DNA of 64,000 nt from Calocera cornea HHB12733. Its lineage: Eukaryota; Basidiomycota; Dacrymycetes; Dacrymycetales; Dacrymycetaceae. Both the position numbers and the translations under genes were made by a program. The stretch covers positions 62,001-126,000 of the forward strand of contig KV423974.1 of assembly GCA_001632435.1 (NCBI GenBank). The letters are read 5' to 3'. The notes beneath the pieces were generated by a model. The model saw nothing but the letters and a program-made list of their open reading frames with translations. It searched no databases and had not been told where the DNA came from. This document shows positions 22,692-34,564 of the stretch, piece after piece. Numbering within the stretch: position 1 is the stretch's first letter; each line of letters opens with the position of its first letter.

Positions 22692-22699
22692 CTATAAGA
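22692..22699 (+). promoter_or_regulatory. TATA-like box of P450-1
   Basis: CTATAAGA lies about 75 bp upstream of the ATG at 22772. The paralog P450-2 has the same octamer about 50 bp upstream of its start. Confidence 0.5.
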
Positions 22700-22771
22700 T
22701 CGAGAACGGGCGCGGCACTGCCTTGCCACGTCCCCAAAGATCGATAAGCGCCCTCCAACCCCCCGTCCCCA

Positions 22772-24928
22772 ATGGCCCTCACCCCCACCCTCCCGCTCGA
22801 GCTCCTAGGCGCCCTCCTTCTCCCCCTGCTCCTGTTCCTCTACGCCCGGCACACCCGCTCCGCCTCCCAGAAGTATGCCCGCCTCCCGCCCGGCCCTCCC
22901 GCCCTCCCACTGCTCGGAAACCTGCTCTCGATCCCCCTGAGCCAGCTGATGTTCCTCAAGCTTACCGAGTGGTCCAAAGTCTATGGTGCGCCTCCCTCCG
23001 CCTCTGAGATTGCATTGAGAGTGCTAAGGAGGAGGGGGCAGGCCCGATCTACTCGTTCAGACTCACCACTCGCCGCATAGTCGTCCTCAGCAGCGCCAGG
23101 GTTGCGGCGGACATCCTCGACCGGCAGTCCGCGGCGAGCGGGGGCAGGCCGGAGAACATAAAGGTGCTCTCTCTCTCTCTTTTCTGTAAGCACTGAGGAC
23201 GGCCACTTACGAGTGGGTGGTGGGATAAAGGGCGAGTTCATGACCCGCGGGAGGCTTCTGGCGTTCATGCAGCGCACACCGCGGTGAGCCTCTTCCTTTT
23301 CACCACCGTACCTTGACCGCCGAGTGGGCGGGAAGCTGATGCGACCTTGGTCAGATGGAGGGTCCTCCGCAGAGCAGCACACGACACGTACGTCCGCCCC
23401 CTCAGCTCCCTTCCCCACCCCGCTCTCCTGTCACCACCGCAATCTGACACACTTACTTCTTGCTCCGCAGCCTCTCACCGCGCGCCGTAGCCCTCCACGC
23501 GCCTCTCCAAACCTCCGAAGCTCGCCGCCTGGTGCACTCCCTGCTCACCCACCCGCACCTCCCCGTCTCCGCCCACTCCCAGAGGTTCTCAACCTCCACC
23601 GCCATCCAGCTGCTGTACGGCCTGGCCCCGCTCCGCATGGGCGGCGCGGACCCCGCACGGCGGCTGGGGGAGGTGGCGGGCGAGCTGTTCGGGAGCGTCA
23701 AGCCTGGGAGGAGCGTGGTGGACTTGCTGCCTGTGTTGAGAGGCGTTGTTGCGCGGTCCGCGTTTCTCAGACGGTATGGCGGTGCCGGAATTCGTCCTGT
23801 GGCTGGCCGATGCTGAGGAATGAAATAGGAAGGCGGATGTGTGGTACGAGCAAGTGCCGGACTTGTATACGAAGTTCTACTGGTCCGCGTCCGCCGTAAG
23901 TCCCGCCCGGCCTAGCCCTCTCTTGCCTTGGGGGGCTCATTCAATGCTGTCATTGTGGTCAGGATAGCACCCAGCCCTGTATTAGCGTGCAGCTGCGGGA
24001 GGGGAAGTACAAAGACATCTCAGAAGTTGATGCCGCTTGGCTGGTTGGAGTCCTCCTGTGAGTGCTCAGCGCCTGACCTCCTGTGCAAGCTAAATGGCAT
24101 CTACGGTAGCTTAGCCTCGCAGGACACCGTAATCCGCGCCCGCTTCATCATCGGCAGCACCTGTTGACACCCCCTCCAGACGCGCGTCGCCCTCCAATAC
24201 TTTTTCCTCGCCATAGTCCTGCACCCGCAGTACGCCGCCCAAGCCCAAGAGCAGCTAGACACCGTCGTCGGCTCCCGCCCGCCGACATTCGACGACCTGC
24301 CCCGCCTGCCGTGGATCGAGGCGATCCTGAAGGAAGTGCTGAGGTGGCGGTCGCCTACTCCCTTAGGTAAGGTTGCTTCTGCTGGGCGGAAATGGGGGCA
24401 GGCTGATGTTACTTCGGGGGCAGGGTTGGCCCACGCTGCCTCGGAGGATATCTGTTACGGGGAGTATGTGATCCCGAAGGGGACGATGATATTTGCCAAT
24501 CTGTGGTAAGTCGCCGTTCTACTACTTCCTACACCTTTGATGCGGGTCGCAGGGGAATGAGCCACGACCCCGACCTGTACCCCAATCCCGAGCAATTCGA
24601 CCCCTCGCGCTTCCTGCTCCCCTCAGGAGAACTCCGCCCTGCTCCTCCAGACACGCACGAAGACTACCTGACCTTCGGGCACGGCCGGCGCGCCTGCCCG
24701 GGGAAAGACCTGGTCCTCCGCGAGCTGTGGATTGCGTTCGCCTACGTCCTCTGGGCGTTCGAGCTCAAGAAGGCGCTCGATGACGCCGGGAAGGAGATCA
24801 CCCCCGACCCGGACGCGTTCGTCGATGTCGGGGCGGTGGTGTGCCCCGCCGAGATGGGCGTGAGGGCGGTGCCTCGGTTCGCCAACTTGGAGGATCTGCT
24901 GGAGAAGGCGAGGAGCGAGATGAAGTAG
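22772..24928 (+). CDS. Cytochrome P450 monooxygenase 1 (P450-1)
   Basis: Eleven exons: 22772-22985, 23042-23163, 23231-23283, 23355-23387, 23471-23773, 23829-23895, 23963-24057, 24110-24128, 24180-24366, 24424-24505 and 24553-24928 (516 aa if the cryptic acceptor at 24109 is used). The N-terminal membrane anchor is LELLGALLLPLLLFLYA, followed by the proline-rich hinge LPPGPPALPLLGN. Further features are the I-helix end LASQDTT, the ExxR helix KEVLRW, the meander NPEQFDPSRF and the heme-binding loop FGHGRRACPGKDL with the cysteine thiolate. It is probably a microsomal monooxygenase; the substrate is unknown. The exon lengths match P450-2 almost one for one, showing tandem duplication. The exception is exon 8, 19 nt instead of 31, where the ancestral acceptor is lost, so activity is uncertain. 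Confidence 0.88.
24096..24109 (+). other. Lost ancestral splice acceptor and downstream cryptic acceptor in P450-1
   Basis: Alignment with P450-2 puts the start of the I-helix exon at 24098, but the two bases before it are GG instead of AG. The next AG, at 24108-24109, keeps the reading frame and removes four residues (IYGS) ahead of LASQDT. Confidence 0.6.
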
Positions 24929-25372
24929 TTCGGAAAATCCGTAACAAGCTGAGCAAGCGGTTCTGTGATGTTCATATCCGGCGTGATCTGGACCCGCACC
25001 GCCGGATCTGCATGCGGATCTGGTCCGTCCCTGAGGATGCCGGCACACCCCTTATTCGCTCCTCCAATGAACGTTGGCATACATTTCGGACACACATGCC
25101 GCGCAATGTATAGCCGAACAAGGCCAGCGTGTCGTGGCCGCACTCAATACTTGCCTTACTTCTTGCCTAACTTCCTTACTTATATGGGTCGACACATCTT
25201 CTCGCTTCCAACCGGCTCTTGCTAGCACCGGCTCTATGCTCCTCCTGGAAGCCACTGCACTGAGTATGGGACGCTGGCCCCCACCGCAGAGGATGGAGAT
25301 GCTGGCGATGCTTACGCGCTATAAGAACCCATCCCCATCGCTGTGGCACAACTGCTGACCGTTTTCGACCCC
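24929..25372. other. Intergenic between the two P450 genes
   Basis: This 444-bp spacer carries P450-1 3' UTR and P450-2 promoter. No ORF is supported. Confidence 0.5.
25319..25326 (+). promoter_or_regulatory. TATA-like box of P450-2
   Basis: CTATAAGA lies about 50 bp upstream of the ATG at 25373. It is the same octamer as in front of P450-1. Confidence 0.5.
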
Positions 25373-27418
25373 ATGGGGTACTCTCTTCCCCTCTTCATCG
25401 CGCTCCTCGCCGCGTACACCGTCTACAGCTATGTGGGTCGCCGGCACAGCCGTCTACCGCCCGGGCCAGCGGGGTTGCCCCTCATCGGCAACCTCCTGCA
25501 GGTGCCTATGTCCCTCCCGTTCCTCAAGTTCGGCGACTGGTCAAAGGTGTACGGGCCCATATACAGCTTTAGCATCCTCGGGCAGCCTTGGGTCGTCATC
25601 AGCAGCATCGAGATGGCGGGCGATATCTTCGATCGGATGTCGCAGCAGACGGGGGATCGCCCGAGGCTGATAAAGGTGCGCGCTTAGAATCGACTCGCTC
25701 AGCTCACGGCTCATGATGGCACAGGCCAACGACTTTTTGGAGAGGGGCCGCAATCTTGCATTAATGCCCAAAAATGAGCTGTGAGAGGCATCTCACATTG
25801 TGTAATTGTCGCTGGTCCTCACTCTGTACTCAAGATGGAGAGTTATGAGAAAGGCGACACATGAAAGGTACAGCTCTCTCTCTCGATTCCGACAGGAATC
25901 GATGTTCACGTCTCCCAGCCTGAACAGCCGGACATTCATGAAGCGCGCGGCGATCCAAGAAGAAGAAGCGGCGCTGCTCGTCTGGGGCCTGCTCTCCTCC
26001 CCCGACATCCCGCTCGAGCACCACGTCGAGCGCACCGCCGGCTCGCTCAGCATGCGTGCGCTGTACGGCTCGCCGTCCATCCCGCTCAGGGGGCCCGACC
26101 CGACCGAGCGGCTGAACGAGATCGCGACTGTCCTGTTTGATGCGCTCGTCCCGGGACGGTCCATCGTCGATATCTTCCCCCCGCTCAGGCATGTTATCAA
26201 GAGGTCCAAGTGGCTCCGAGGGTGCGTTACCACGTGCTCACTTGATCAATCAAGCTTGGAAGAAAGCTGACTGGGCCGCAGACCGGCAGACAAGATCTAC
26301 GAGGAGTCCACAGAGCATTTCATCAGACTGTTCGAGTCCCAGCCTTTGGTCCGTCCCTCCATGTCCAATCCGGCCGAGATCGCGCGGCTGATGATAGTGA
26401 CAGGATGGGGACCGGTTCATTAGCAGTGCGCTCCGGGATAGCAAGGCCACGCATGGAATGTCCCTCGAGGACTCGTCCTGGCTTGTTGGCATGTTATTGT
26501 GCGTGGCCCTCTCTTGACAGACGAGGTGTTGGTTGATTAGGTCCATCGTCAGCATGGCCGCTCAGGATACGGTCTGTTCACCCCATTCCCCATCAAACCA
26601 GAGCTGACCTCCGGTCCCAGACGGCCATCGCCATCCGCTGGCTGATAATGGCGCTCACGCTCCACCCCGCGGTGTGCAAGAAGGCGCAAGCGGAGCTGGA
26701 CGCTGCCGTCGGAGACCATCCGCCGACGTTTGACGATCTCGCTCAGCTGCCGTATATCGAGGCGATTGTTAAGGAGGTCTTGCGCTGGCGGCCTCCTGGA
26801 CCGATGGGTGAGTAAATATTTAGGTCGGCGTCGGCCCTTTCTCCCGCTGATGGCGCTGAGACAGGCGTACCACATGCTACGTCGGAGGTCCGTAGTGAAT
26901 CAGTACTTCTAGCACTTTCTGATGTGTGTCCAAAGGACATCGTCTACAAGGATTGGCTCATACCGAAAGGCACCATCTTGGTGGAGAACATCTGGTGCGG
27001 CCCGAAGCCCTGAGCTACCTCTGTCTTACACGACTAACCCGTCGCCAGGACCATGGGTCGAGATCCCCTCGTGTACCCCGATGGCGACGTATTCAACCCC
27101 GACCGCTTCTTCACCAAAGAGGGGACAATCCGACAGCCACCACCGGACACGCATGACGACTACCTTGGGTTTGGAGCCGGACGTCGCGTCTGTGTTGGCA
27201 AGGATGTGGCCATCCGGAATCTCCGAATCTGCGCTGCATACCTGCTTTGGGCGTTCAATTTCCACAAGGAGAAAGACGAGAATGAGAAGGAGATCGAGCC
27301 GGCGGATATGGCCTTCGTAGATGTTGGCGTTACCGTGTACCCTGCGCCGTTCAAGATGAGAACAGTCCCTCGATTCCTGGATCTCGCACAGCGTCTGCAG
27401 CCGAGTTTACCAAAGTAA
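25373..27418 (+). CDS. Cytochrome P450 monooxygenase 2 (P450-2), 508 aa
   Basis: Eleven exons: 25373-25675, 25725-25780, 25835-25867, 25919-26221, 26282-26348, 26404-26498, 26541-26571, 26621-26807, 26865-26887, 26936-26994 and 27049-27418. The first in-frame ATG is 25373 ([17 protein letters not shown], membrane anchor). It is followed by the hinge [23 protein letters not shown] in the C-helix, the I-helix end SMAAQDTT (Gln where many P450s have Glu or Asp), the ExxR motif KEVLRWRPP, and the heme loop [13 protein letters not shown]. All motifs are intact. Compared with P450-1, a single 82-nt exon is divided here into 23 and 59 nt by a 48-nt intron (26888-26935). The 3' end converges on UGT1 with only 56 bp between stops. 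Likely microsomal; substrate unknown. Confidence 0.93.
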
Positions 27419-27474
27419 CTCTATTCGTGTATCGCTAACTATCTCATATCTTTTAATCTTCACCATGTTTGGGC

Positions 27475-29451
27475 TCAAACAAGGACGCCATCTAGCAGTT
27501 TCATATGCTGCTCAACTTGACCTCCCGGACTCCGCCCCTTCGCAATGATCGTCTTGATGCGTTGGGCGTTCGCGCGCTTGTTTTCTCCCTCCTCAGAGCC
27601 ACAGGCATTCAACACCTGCATCATTTCCTTCTTGATAGCTTCCTCAGTGCCGACGATTTCCGTGCCGCCATTGCGATATGCGAGCTTCTGTCCCATCCCG
27701 ACGCGAACCTGCAACAGCTCGAACGCTGTGTCGACGACTTCGCTCAGCCAGCGAGCGTTCTGGGGCTGATCGGACGAGATCGGCCAAGCGATGAGTGGGA
27801 TGCCCTGTGACAGGGACTCGAAGGTTCCACCCGCACCACAATGCGAGGCAATCCATCCCGTCGCCTGCCCGAAATGGCAGGTGAGTTTCCGATTTATACG
27901 ACCAGCGAGCGACGTACCGGGTGCATAAGAACAGTCTGCTGTGGAGCCCACGGCACGATTATTCCACGACCGCTCTCCTCGATCTTCTTGCGAAGTTCCT
28001 CAGGAAGAGCCAGAAGCGGAGAGGTAGCTGCGAAAACAAAAGGCATTGTCGTCTCCAGCTCTAGTAGACATTCGAAAAAATACTGAAGGTGTGCCGGGGT
28101 CGGAACGAATAGGGACCCGAACGAGATGTAGAGAGCAGATTTCGGCCCATATTTCGCGAGCGCCGCATTCAGAAACGCAATTGCTGGGTCAAGTGCGGTG
28201 AGCAGGCTACTGTCTGTCTTGACATACGAGATTTGGACTTCATTGACTGAGATTGTGGAGGGGTCCGCTGGGGAGCTGGTGGGCGCGTCCAAGAAAGCAG
28301 CTGGCAGCTGAGGCCCCAAGCAGAACACTTCGCGTGTGGTCCCTTCACCGTACCAGTCTTTGACATCGTCAACTGCCTCAGGCTCCTAACACCTTTGTGA
28401 GCTATAGAGCAACGCTTCCAGGCTTATGACCTACGAGTTCGAGCAAAGTGGGTATAATCACACCATCAGACGCGAGAACCAGCGGATATCCCACCGAAAT
28501 ATCAGAGTAGACTCCTGGGAGCCAGGATTCCTGCGGGTAATCTTCCCATTCGTAGCAGGGCGGCAAACCCTTGACCCGGACGATATCATCTGGATATCTG
28601 CCAGAATGGGCATACATCTCGGAGACCATCTCAGCAAACATTACCACAGAGGAGGTCAAACATACCTCTTTAGCGATCTGGGCGTAAGATCGGCCATTGG
28701 CACGCGTTGGATCCGCCTCGGTGGCGTGACAGAAGTCAATGTAACCTTCGGCAATTCCTCCATGAGCAACGGTCCCATACCACCTGACCGATATTCAGCA
28801 ATTCACTCTGTGGGTTGAACAGAGCGCACCTTGTGAATGAAGCAGCGGTGGCGATCCAGTACATGTATGTACGCAGGCCATACTTTTTCTTCAGTGGAAC
28901 GACTGCATCGCCCATGAACAGGTCCGCGATAACGAGACTAGGCGGCTCTGGGATCGCCTCCCAAGTGAGCCCATTATCGTCTGTGAATGCCGCGCCCGTC
29001 ATGAGCTTCTCAAATACGTTGACAACCTCCAAAGAGCATTCAGGCATCGGGGTGCGATTAAGTCGAGGATCTAGTGTCGGTCCGTCGGGTCCAAGCTGAG
29101 AGCCAATGCCGGCCAGTGCGTGGCCAGCAGCAATTACACGGATGCGAGACAGCAGCAATTTCGAATCGTCACCTTCGCTGATGATGCGGTCGATCTCATC
29201 CTTGGCTTTGGTTTGAAAGTCGGCGTCGGCGAAGAACGCTGTAGAATTGAGCGCTGGATTTAGCACACATCCTTCAGTCTCGAGAAAAACACGAACAGAT
29301 TTTGAGGTCAGGAAACTTGCGCAGGAGATTCGCGGCAAGGTTGCACTCGGGTCGCATGTGACCTTTAGATGTATTAGATCCAGTTACCAAATAACAGCAA
29401 TACAAACATACCCCAAGCAACGAAGGACAGTAGCACAATATGGCGCCCCAT
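27475..29451 (-). CDS. UDP-glycosyltransferase 1 (GT1 family), 557 aa
   Basis: Seven exons: 29451-29412, 29362-29297, 29238-28830, 28783-28666, 28617-28435, 28385-27918 and 27864-27475. The N-terminus MGRHIVLLSFVAWG joins GHMRPE, whose His is in the position of the GT1 catalytic base. The C-terminal half has the UDP-sugar-binding signature ASHCGAGGTFESLSQG...LIAWPISSDQPQNARW. GT1 enzymes transfer sugar from a UDP-sugar to small lipophilic acceptors in the cytosol or at membranes; sugar and acceptor cannot be read here. No C-terminal membrane anchor is visible. The C-terminal region resembles UGT6-9 more than UGT2-5, but it keeps the intron after FTR that UGT6-9 lack. It faces P450-2 tail to tail. 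Confidence 0.92.
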
Positions 29452-31326
29452 GCTGAATGACTCGATATGGATGTATCGATGTATAGGCTGCCAACCCAAG
29501 GTTGTATTCAAGCAATTTATACGTCAACACGATCGCTGATCCGGCCCTGCCACTCCGGTCAGTCTTGATCACTGAGTGATTACAGGGCAGAGTTCGCTCC
29601 CCCAGGCTCTGAAACGTAGAACCACTACCATTGCAGTGCCATCATCATCAACGGAGACTACCGTGAGCCATGATGCCCGTCCACATCTTGGCAGGCCGAG
29701 CCAAGACCGCCTTGTGCTTGCTCGCGGTCACAGGCATGGTGACAGCCTTGACCAGAAGGCAGGTAAGACATGACCGAGAAGAATAAGCATTAGTGCCCGA
29801 CGTTCCGGCGGTATGATGGACCGGTGCACTGATCAGAGTCAAGCTCTCAGGGACCACGCTGCGCCAAGTTGCCCACGTCCTCTGTCAGCCGCCCCGGAAG
29901 CAGCAGTGGCGGAGGAGCCAAGCCATCCCTTCCCCTTGTCGGCATTTCATCGCCGAGGAGCAACACTTGCTTGCAGGACGTGGAGGAGATGGTACACGTG
30001 CAGAAGCTTCGAGATGCTGTTGCCAAGCTGTCGGGAGGCTTTTGGATAAGCTAAGCCGCCCACGGATGCGGTGCAATGCGAAAATGTCCGAGGTAACAAA
30101 CATGAGGAACTGAGGGTACGGTCAACGAGGGAAAGCCGCGATGACTCGGTTCTGAGGTAACACAGCTTGTATGTACTCACTCGTCAAACAGTACGCCAAC
30201 CTTGTGAATAAAGTCCGCGGCATGCAGCAGAGAACACTGCTCGCCTTCTTCCACGCCCATCCGAACTCGATGTCCATATGTTCAATCGGTCTCCTTTCCC
30301 GATGTCTTCGACCTTTGTTCAGCGCTGTTCCGTAGTCTTACGTGACAAAGGTGCATGCCGCTACAAATCAACATTCTTGCACGCATCGGTGGTGCGGTCC
30401 AGCAGAATGGAAATCGCGCGGTGCTGTCAAAGGAGCCGCATATAACGTACTATTCGGCAGCGATCAGCCAACAGTCCGAGTCATTTCGAATCTGGTCATG
30501 GGCTCCTCTTTCGCACCAGTTTCTCGCAAGACAGAACTGTGGATCTAGAACAAGATCAAAGTCACTTGCTCAAGACCGCGGTTGACAGCGTGATGTGGTC
30601 GAGACCCTAGAAGCCGGCCCTAGTCAAGACGCGAGAACGATACAGGACCTATGCATACTGTAACGCGTTCTTCCATCGCTGGCATTGCAAACTCCAGAAC
30701 GCGTACCACTTCAGCGAGCGACTTTGTGATATCTGTTGAGCATAATACTGGATTGACTGATGTGCAATAGCGATACAATGAAGGGTAGCTGCTGTGCCTC
30801 GCCGTCCTCGGCGTCAGGCGTCTAGCGAGCAAACAATAGAGGTATAGGAACACGGAGCGCGGTAACCAGGAAAAACATCAAGACAAGTGGGGAACGACCC
30901 GCGCGTCTAGAATGATAGGTTTGAAGGCGGGGTGCGTCGTAGGCACGCGCATTAATGGTGGGCAACGACAAAGTTGCGGGTTGCGGAACGGAAAAGTGTG
31001 AAAGAGCAAGGTATCGAGAACGCATGCAGAGGTCGCGGAAAGTGGTGCGAATACAGCGATGGGTACTGAAGTTGAGCGATATGCAATATGCGGTTATGCG
31101 GCGGAAGCATGGGGTCCATCCGAGGACCTCGTAACGAGTGACACGGAGACGAAGTGCAAATGAGTGGAAGGGGAGGCGGCGGACTGAGGCGCACTCTTTC
31201 TTGTAGCACGGGTAAGTTTTGGTATTGAGGCTGAGTTGGGGAGTTTCCGTTTCCATCCGAGACGAGACAGGGAAGCCGAAGCTGGTTTTGGTATGATGAT
31301 GTATGCGGGTGAGGGTGAGGCGCCGA
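29452..31326. other. Intergenic 1.9 kb, one weak two-exon ORF candidate
   Basis: UGT1 promoter on the left, kinase 3' side on the right. One weak plus-strand candidate starts at 29670 (MMPVHILAGRAKTALCLLAV, a hydrophobic segment) and meets a good GTAAGA donor after TRRQ. The downstream exon (about 29834-30054) is open in more than one frame, so I do not call a gene. Nothing else is supported. Confidence 0.35.
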
Positions 31327-33366
31327 TCAGTTGCGCATGAGCCACGCGTGCCTCTTCACCTCGCAGATAGTGAGGCGCTTGTCGACGTCGACCTCGAGGC
31401 ACCCGCGGACGAGCATCTCACAGTCGCGGCTCATGAACACGCCCTTCCTCGGCTGGCTGATGCGGCCCTCGATGGCAGCCTGGGTGCTCGAGAAGGGGCA
31501 CTCGCCCGTGATGAGGATGTGGAGGAGGATGCCGAGCGTCCAGATCTCCGCAGGCGGCGCCCGGTACGGCTTGTTCATGAGGATCTCGGGGCTGGCAAAG
31601 TTCATCGTGCCGAAGAAACGATCGTGGAACGGGGCCGGGCGGCGCGTGTCCGTGATGGCCGAGCTGCCAAAGTCGATCAGCTTGACCCGGAAGGCCTCGT
31701 CGATCAGGATGTTCTCGTCCTTGATGTCGCGGTGGTAGATGCCGAGCGCGTGCAGGTAGGACACGGCGTGCACGACCTGGCGAAAGATGTGCCGCGCGCA
31801 GTCTTCCGAGAGCCGCGTGTGGCGTTCGATGCACTCGAAGAGGTCGTACGAGGCGCGCCTGACGGGAGTCGGGCGGGCACCAGAGGGCGCTGCGAGAAGC
31901 GAGGGGTAAGGAGAAGTGGGCGAGATAGGCGACGCGGGCATGGGGCTGGTCGGCGTAGGCGGTAGGGGCATCAGCGTGGGCTGCGACGTCCAGGGGGTAC
32001 CATGCAACTCCTGCACCTGTACACACATCCATCATCAGCAACCAAGTCGGAAACAGCGCATATATGCACCCACCAGATAGAAGTACACATCGTCCTGGAA
32101 AAACTCGATAAACTCGACAATGTTCTCGTGCTTCACCAGGCGCAGCACGGTGATCTCAATCGGGAGCATGCCGTAGTCGCGGTCGAGGATCCAGCTGTGC
32201 CGGGGCATCTTGTCCTTAACGATGAACTTGACGGCGACGTCGTGCATGTCACCATAGCGCTTCTGTGCGAGGAGGACGAAGCCGAAGCCGCCCGAGCCGA
32301 GCTCTGGGGAGGCGTGCAGCTCGTAGCGGTGCAGGAAATCCGGGAGAAGCCGGTGGCCCGCTGGGAAGAGGTTCGCGGGGAGCGGGGCAGGCTCGATCGG
32401 CGGGGACGCGGGGCGGCTCAGCGGGAGGGGGACGTTGAGCGCCGGGCTGGTGGGCGTGGGCGGGAGGAAATGCTGCGGGAGCGGGAGGTGGGTCTGGATG
32501 GGCGGGCGCGGCTTGGGCTGCTCGAACAGCGGGAGCGGGAGGGGCGTGGTGTGTGGGGGCGTGAACGGGGGTGTGAACGGCGAGCTCGGGACGTGCAGGA
32601 AGGTCGCTTGCGTGGGCGACTTGCCCGTCGGGGTGTAGGGCGCGTCGGGCAGCTGGGGCAGCTGGACGGGCGGCTGGCCAGGCGCCTGGGGCTGGAACAT
32701 CCCGAACTGAAGCTCCTGCATGCTCTTGGACATCGTCATCCCCATCCCGCTGCCGTATGTCACCCCGCTGCCGCCCAACATGTTCACATCTCCCATGCCG
32801 TCCATGCCGCCCATAGCAGCCGTGCTCGAGAAGGGGAAGGAGGACGCGTTGGCGTGCTGGTCCCCGCGGGGCGTGGTCCCATAGCGCTCTTCGATGATCC
32901 TGTAGAGCGGACTAGGGAGGGCGGGGAGCGGCGACGGGGGCACGCTGAGCATGCTGCTGCGCGTCGGGGAGACGCACGGCTGGGGATGCGCGAGGGCGGG
33001 GATCTTGAGCTTCATCGGCGCGGGCCGCTTGCCCTTGCCCTGCCCGGCGCCATTGCTGTTCGCGCTCGCGGGGGAGGCGGAAAGCGTCGACGGGGAGAGG
33101 AAGACATCGCCTGCGCAGGTCGTAGCCGTCGAGATGGAGAAGGCGCCACGCCTCTGCTGGAGCTGGGAGCCACCGAAGTTGGTATTGAGCGGGGCGAGCT
33201 TGGCGAGCGTTATGGGCTTGACCGGCGAGGGGGTGCCCTCATTGTCCGAGAGGGCGGAGGTGTACTGCGGCGAGGGAGGCGTCGTCTGGAGGGTGAGGAA
33301 GAGCGCGTTCTGCGGGAGCTCGCGGGTCGGGGACGGCGTGGGTGGGACGGGGAACGAGCTCGCCAT
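31327..33366 (-). CDS. Serine/threonine protein kinase, PAS-kinase-like, 660 aa
   Basis: Two exons (33366-32074 and 32016-31327) join in phase. Residues 1-340 are disordered, Ser/Pro-rich with many SP/TP sites, and no PAS domain is visible. The kinase domain (about 350-650) has the glycine loop GSGGFGFV, the VAVK lysine, HRDIKDENILID, DFGSSA and FFGTMNFASPEIL. IFRQVVHAVSYLHALGI and PYRAPPAEIWTLGILL resemble PAS kinases (Psk1/Psk2, PASK). A Ser/Pro-rich insert of about 55 residues lies between ELHGTPW and YDLFECI. PAS kinases link nutrient status to UDP-glucose and glycogen use in yeast, an intriguing neighbour for UDP-sugar enzymes, but a functional link is only inference. Confidence 0.85.
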
Positions 33367-34564
33367 CGTTGTTGCCGTGGGGGAGGGGTGGAGGAGTTAC
33401 TCGGTGGGTGGTGGTGGATACAGCAGATGAAGATATAGGATGGAGCGTAGGGATACAGTTGGGTTGAGCGTTGCTCGAGGCTCAACTCGCCGAGCGAGGA
33501 AGGAGAGAGAGGGGAGAGGAGGGAAGGAAAGGAGGGGACGCGCTGAGAAGAGTGCGCAGGGCGAGCGCGGGAGTTGAGAAGGAAGGAGAGGAGGGAGTGT
33601 GTATGAGAGTGAGCCAGGCGGGCGTTAAAGGGAGGCGTGTGTTGAGGGAGAGCATCCCGGTCGATCCTCCCGCGCTCGCACGATCCACAGCGACATGAGC
33701 ACAATAAACACACTCCTTCATGAGACGCACATCATGCCGCGCCCTGCCTGCCCGAGCACGCTGCCGCATTCCAGTGCGAGGTCACACCATGTCTGCCGCA
33801 GTGAGCGAGTGGACGGGCCGGTGTGCGAGACAGAAGAGGGTTGACGAGGCAGCCCGTGAGGCGGGCGGGCGAGCCTGGCCTGAGTGTCGCCGCACAAGGA
33901 CAAGAGTCGTAATAAGGGTCCATCGGGCGCGCTACGTTTCGCGCCTAAGGAAAGCGGCACGTGCTAATACAATTCTGTTTACCTCCGACGGGGCGCCGGT
34001 GGGCGGGGACGGGTGTAAGAGGCGCACAGAACACCTGCTTCGGCGCTTCTGAGGAGTGGAGTCGTCAAAACTGTGAGCACCACAAAGTCGGCGCTGCGAG
34101 ACAGATTGCTCGCGTCCACTTCCGAACTCTGTGTGCAACCCTGTTCGACGTCTGCGCACCCAGCAGAATTATTCAGAAGTTCTCGGAACCGAGAGTCTAA
34201 TTCCGCACATTTAGGTCAAGCGTGCACAGAGAAACGGGACAGAGAGGCGGACTCCCTCAAGGGTCCCCTAAGCGCGTTGGGTACGCGGAGTATTGCGGTA
34301 TGACGTGCGAGGGCCCCTCGAGCGCTCATACACGTCCCCCAGGCCATCTAAGACCTTTCTCGGCCTGTTGCCTATCCCCGAGACACCACTGCCTACAATT
34401 TACAATAAATATGTGCATTCTGCAGAGTGTATACTGCTGTCCCGGATGGAAAGAGCAGTACAGTCGAGGTATGGAAAGGAACCATAGTGAGCGTCATGAA
34501 ACAAATGAGTGTGGGCACGTCCCGCTCATCACGGGCATGCAAAGCATCTAGAGCGGCGATCGGC
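33367..34564. other. Intergenic 1.2 kb
   Basis: Kinase promoter and 5' UTR on the left (purine-rich on the plus strand around 33470-33600). No exon is supported in the rest. Confidence 0.45.

Larger units (their letters stand above)
22046..22771. other. Divergent promoter region between dipeptidase and P450-1
   Basis: A 726-bp spacer between start codons, with a C(25) run and GC-rich inverted pieces around 22430-22480 (GGGAGCCGGCC...GCCGGCGAGC). A TATA-like box serves the P450. No ORF is supported. Confidence 0.5.

Noticed and set aside
23284..23354. Frameshift in P450-1 between exons 3 and 4
   Set aside because: An acceptor further downstream (23353-23354) restores the frame and gives a 33-nt exon identical in length to that of P450-2.
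29670..30054. Possible two-exon small membrane protein on the plus strand
   Set aside because: The first exon and donor look reasonable, but the second exon has no clear frame and no recognisable family, so it was not called.
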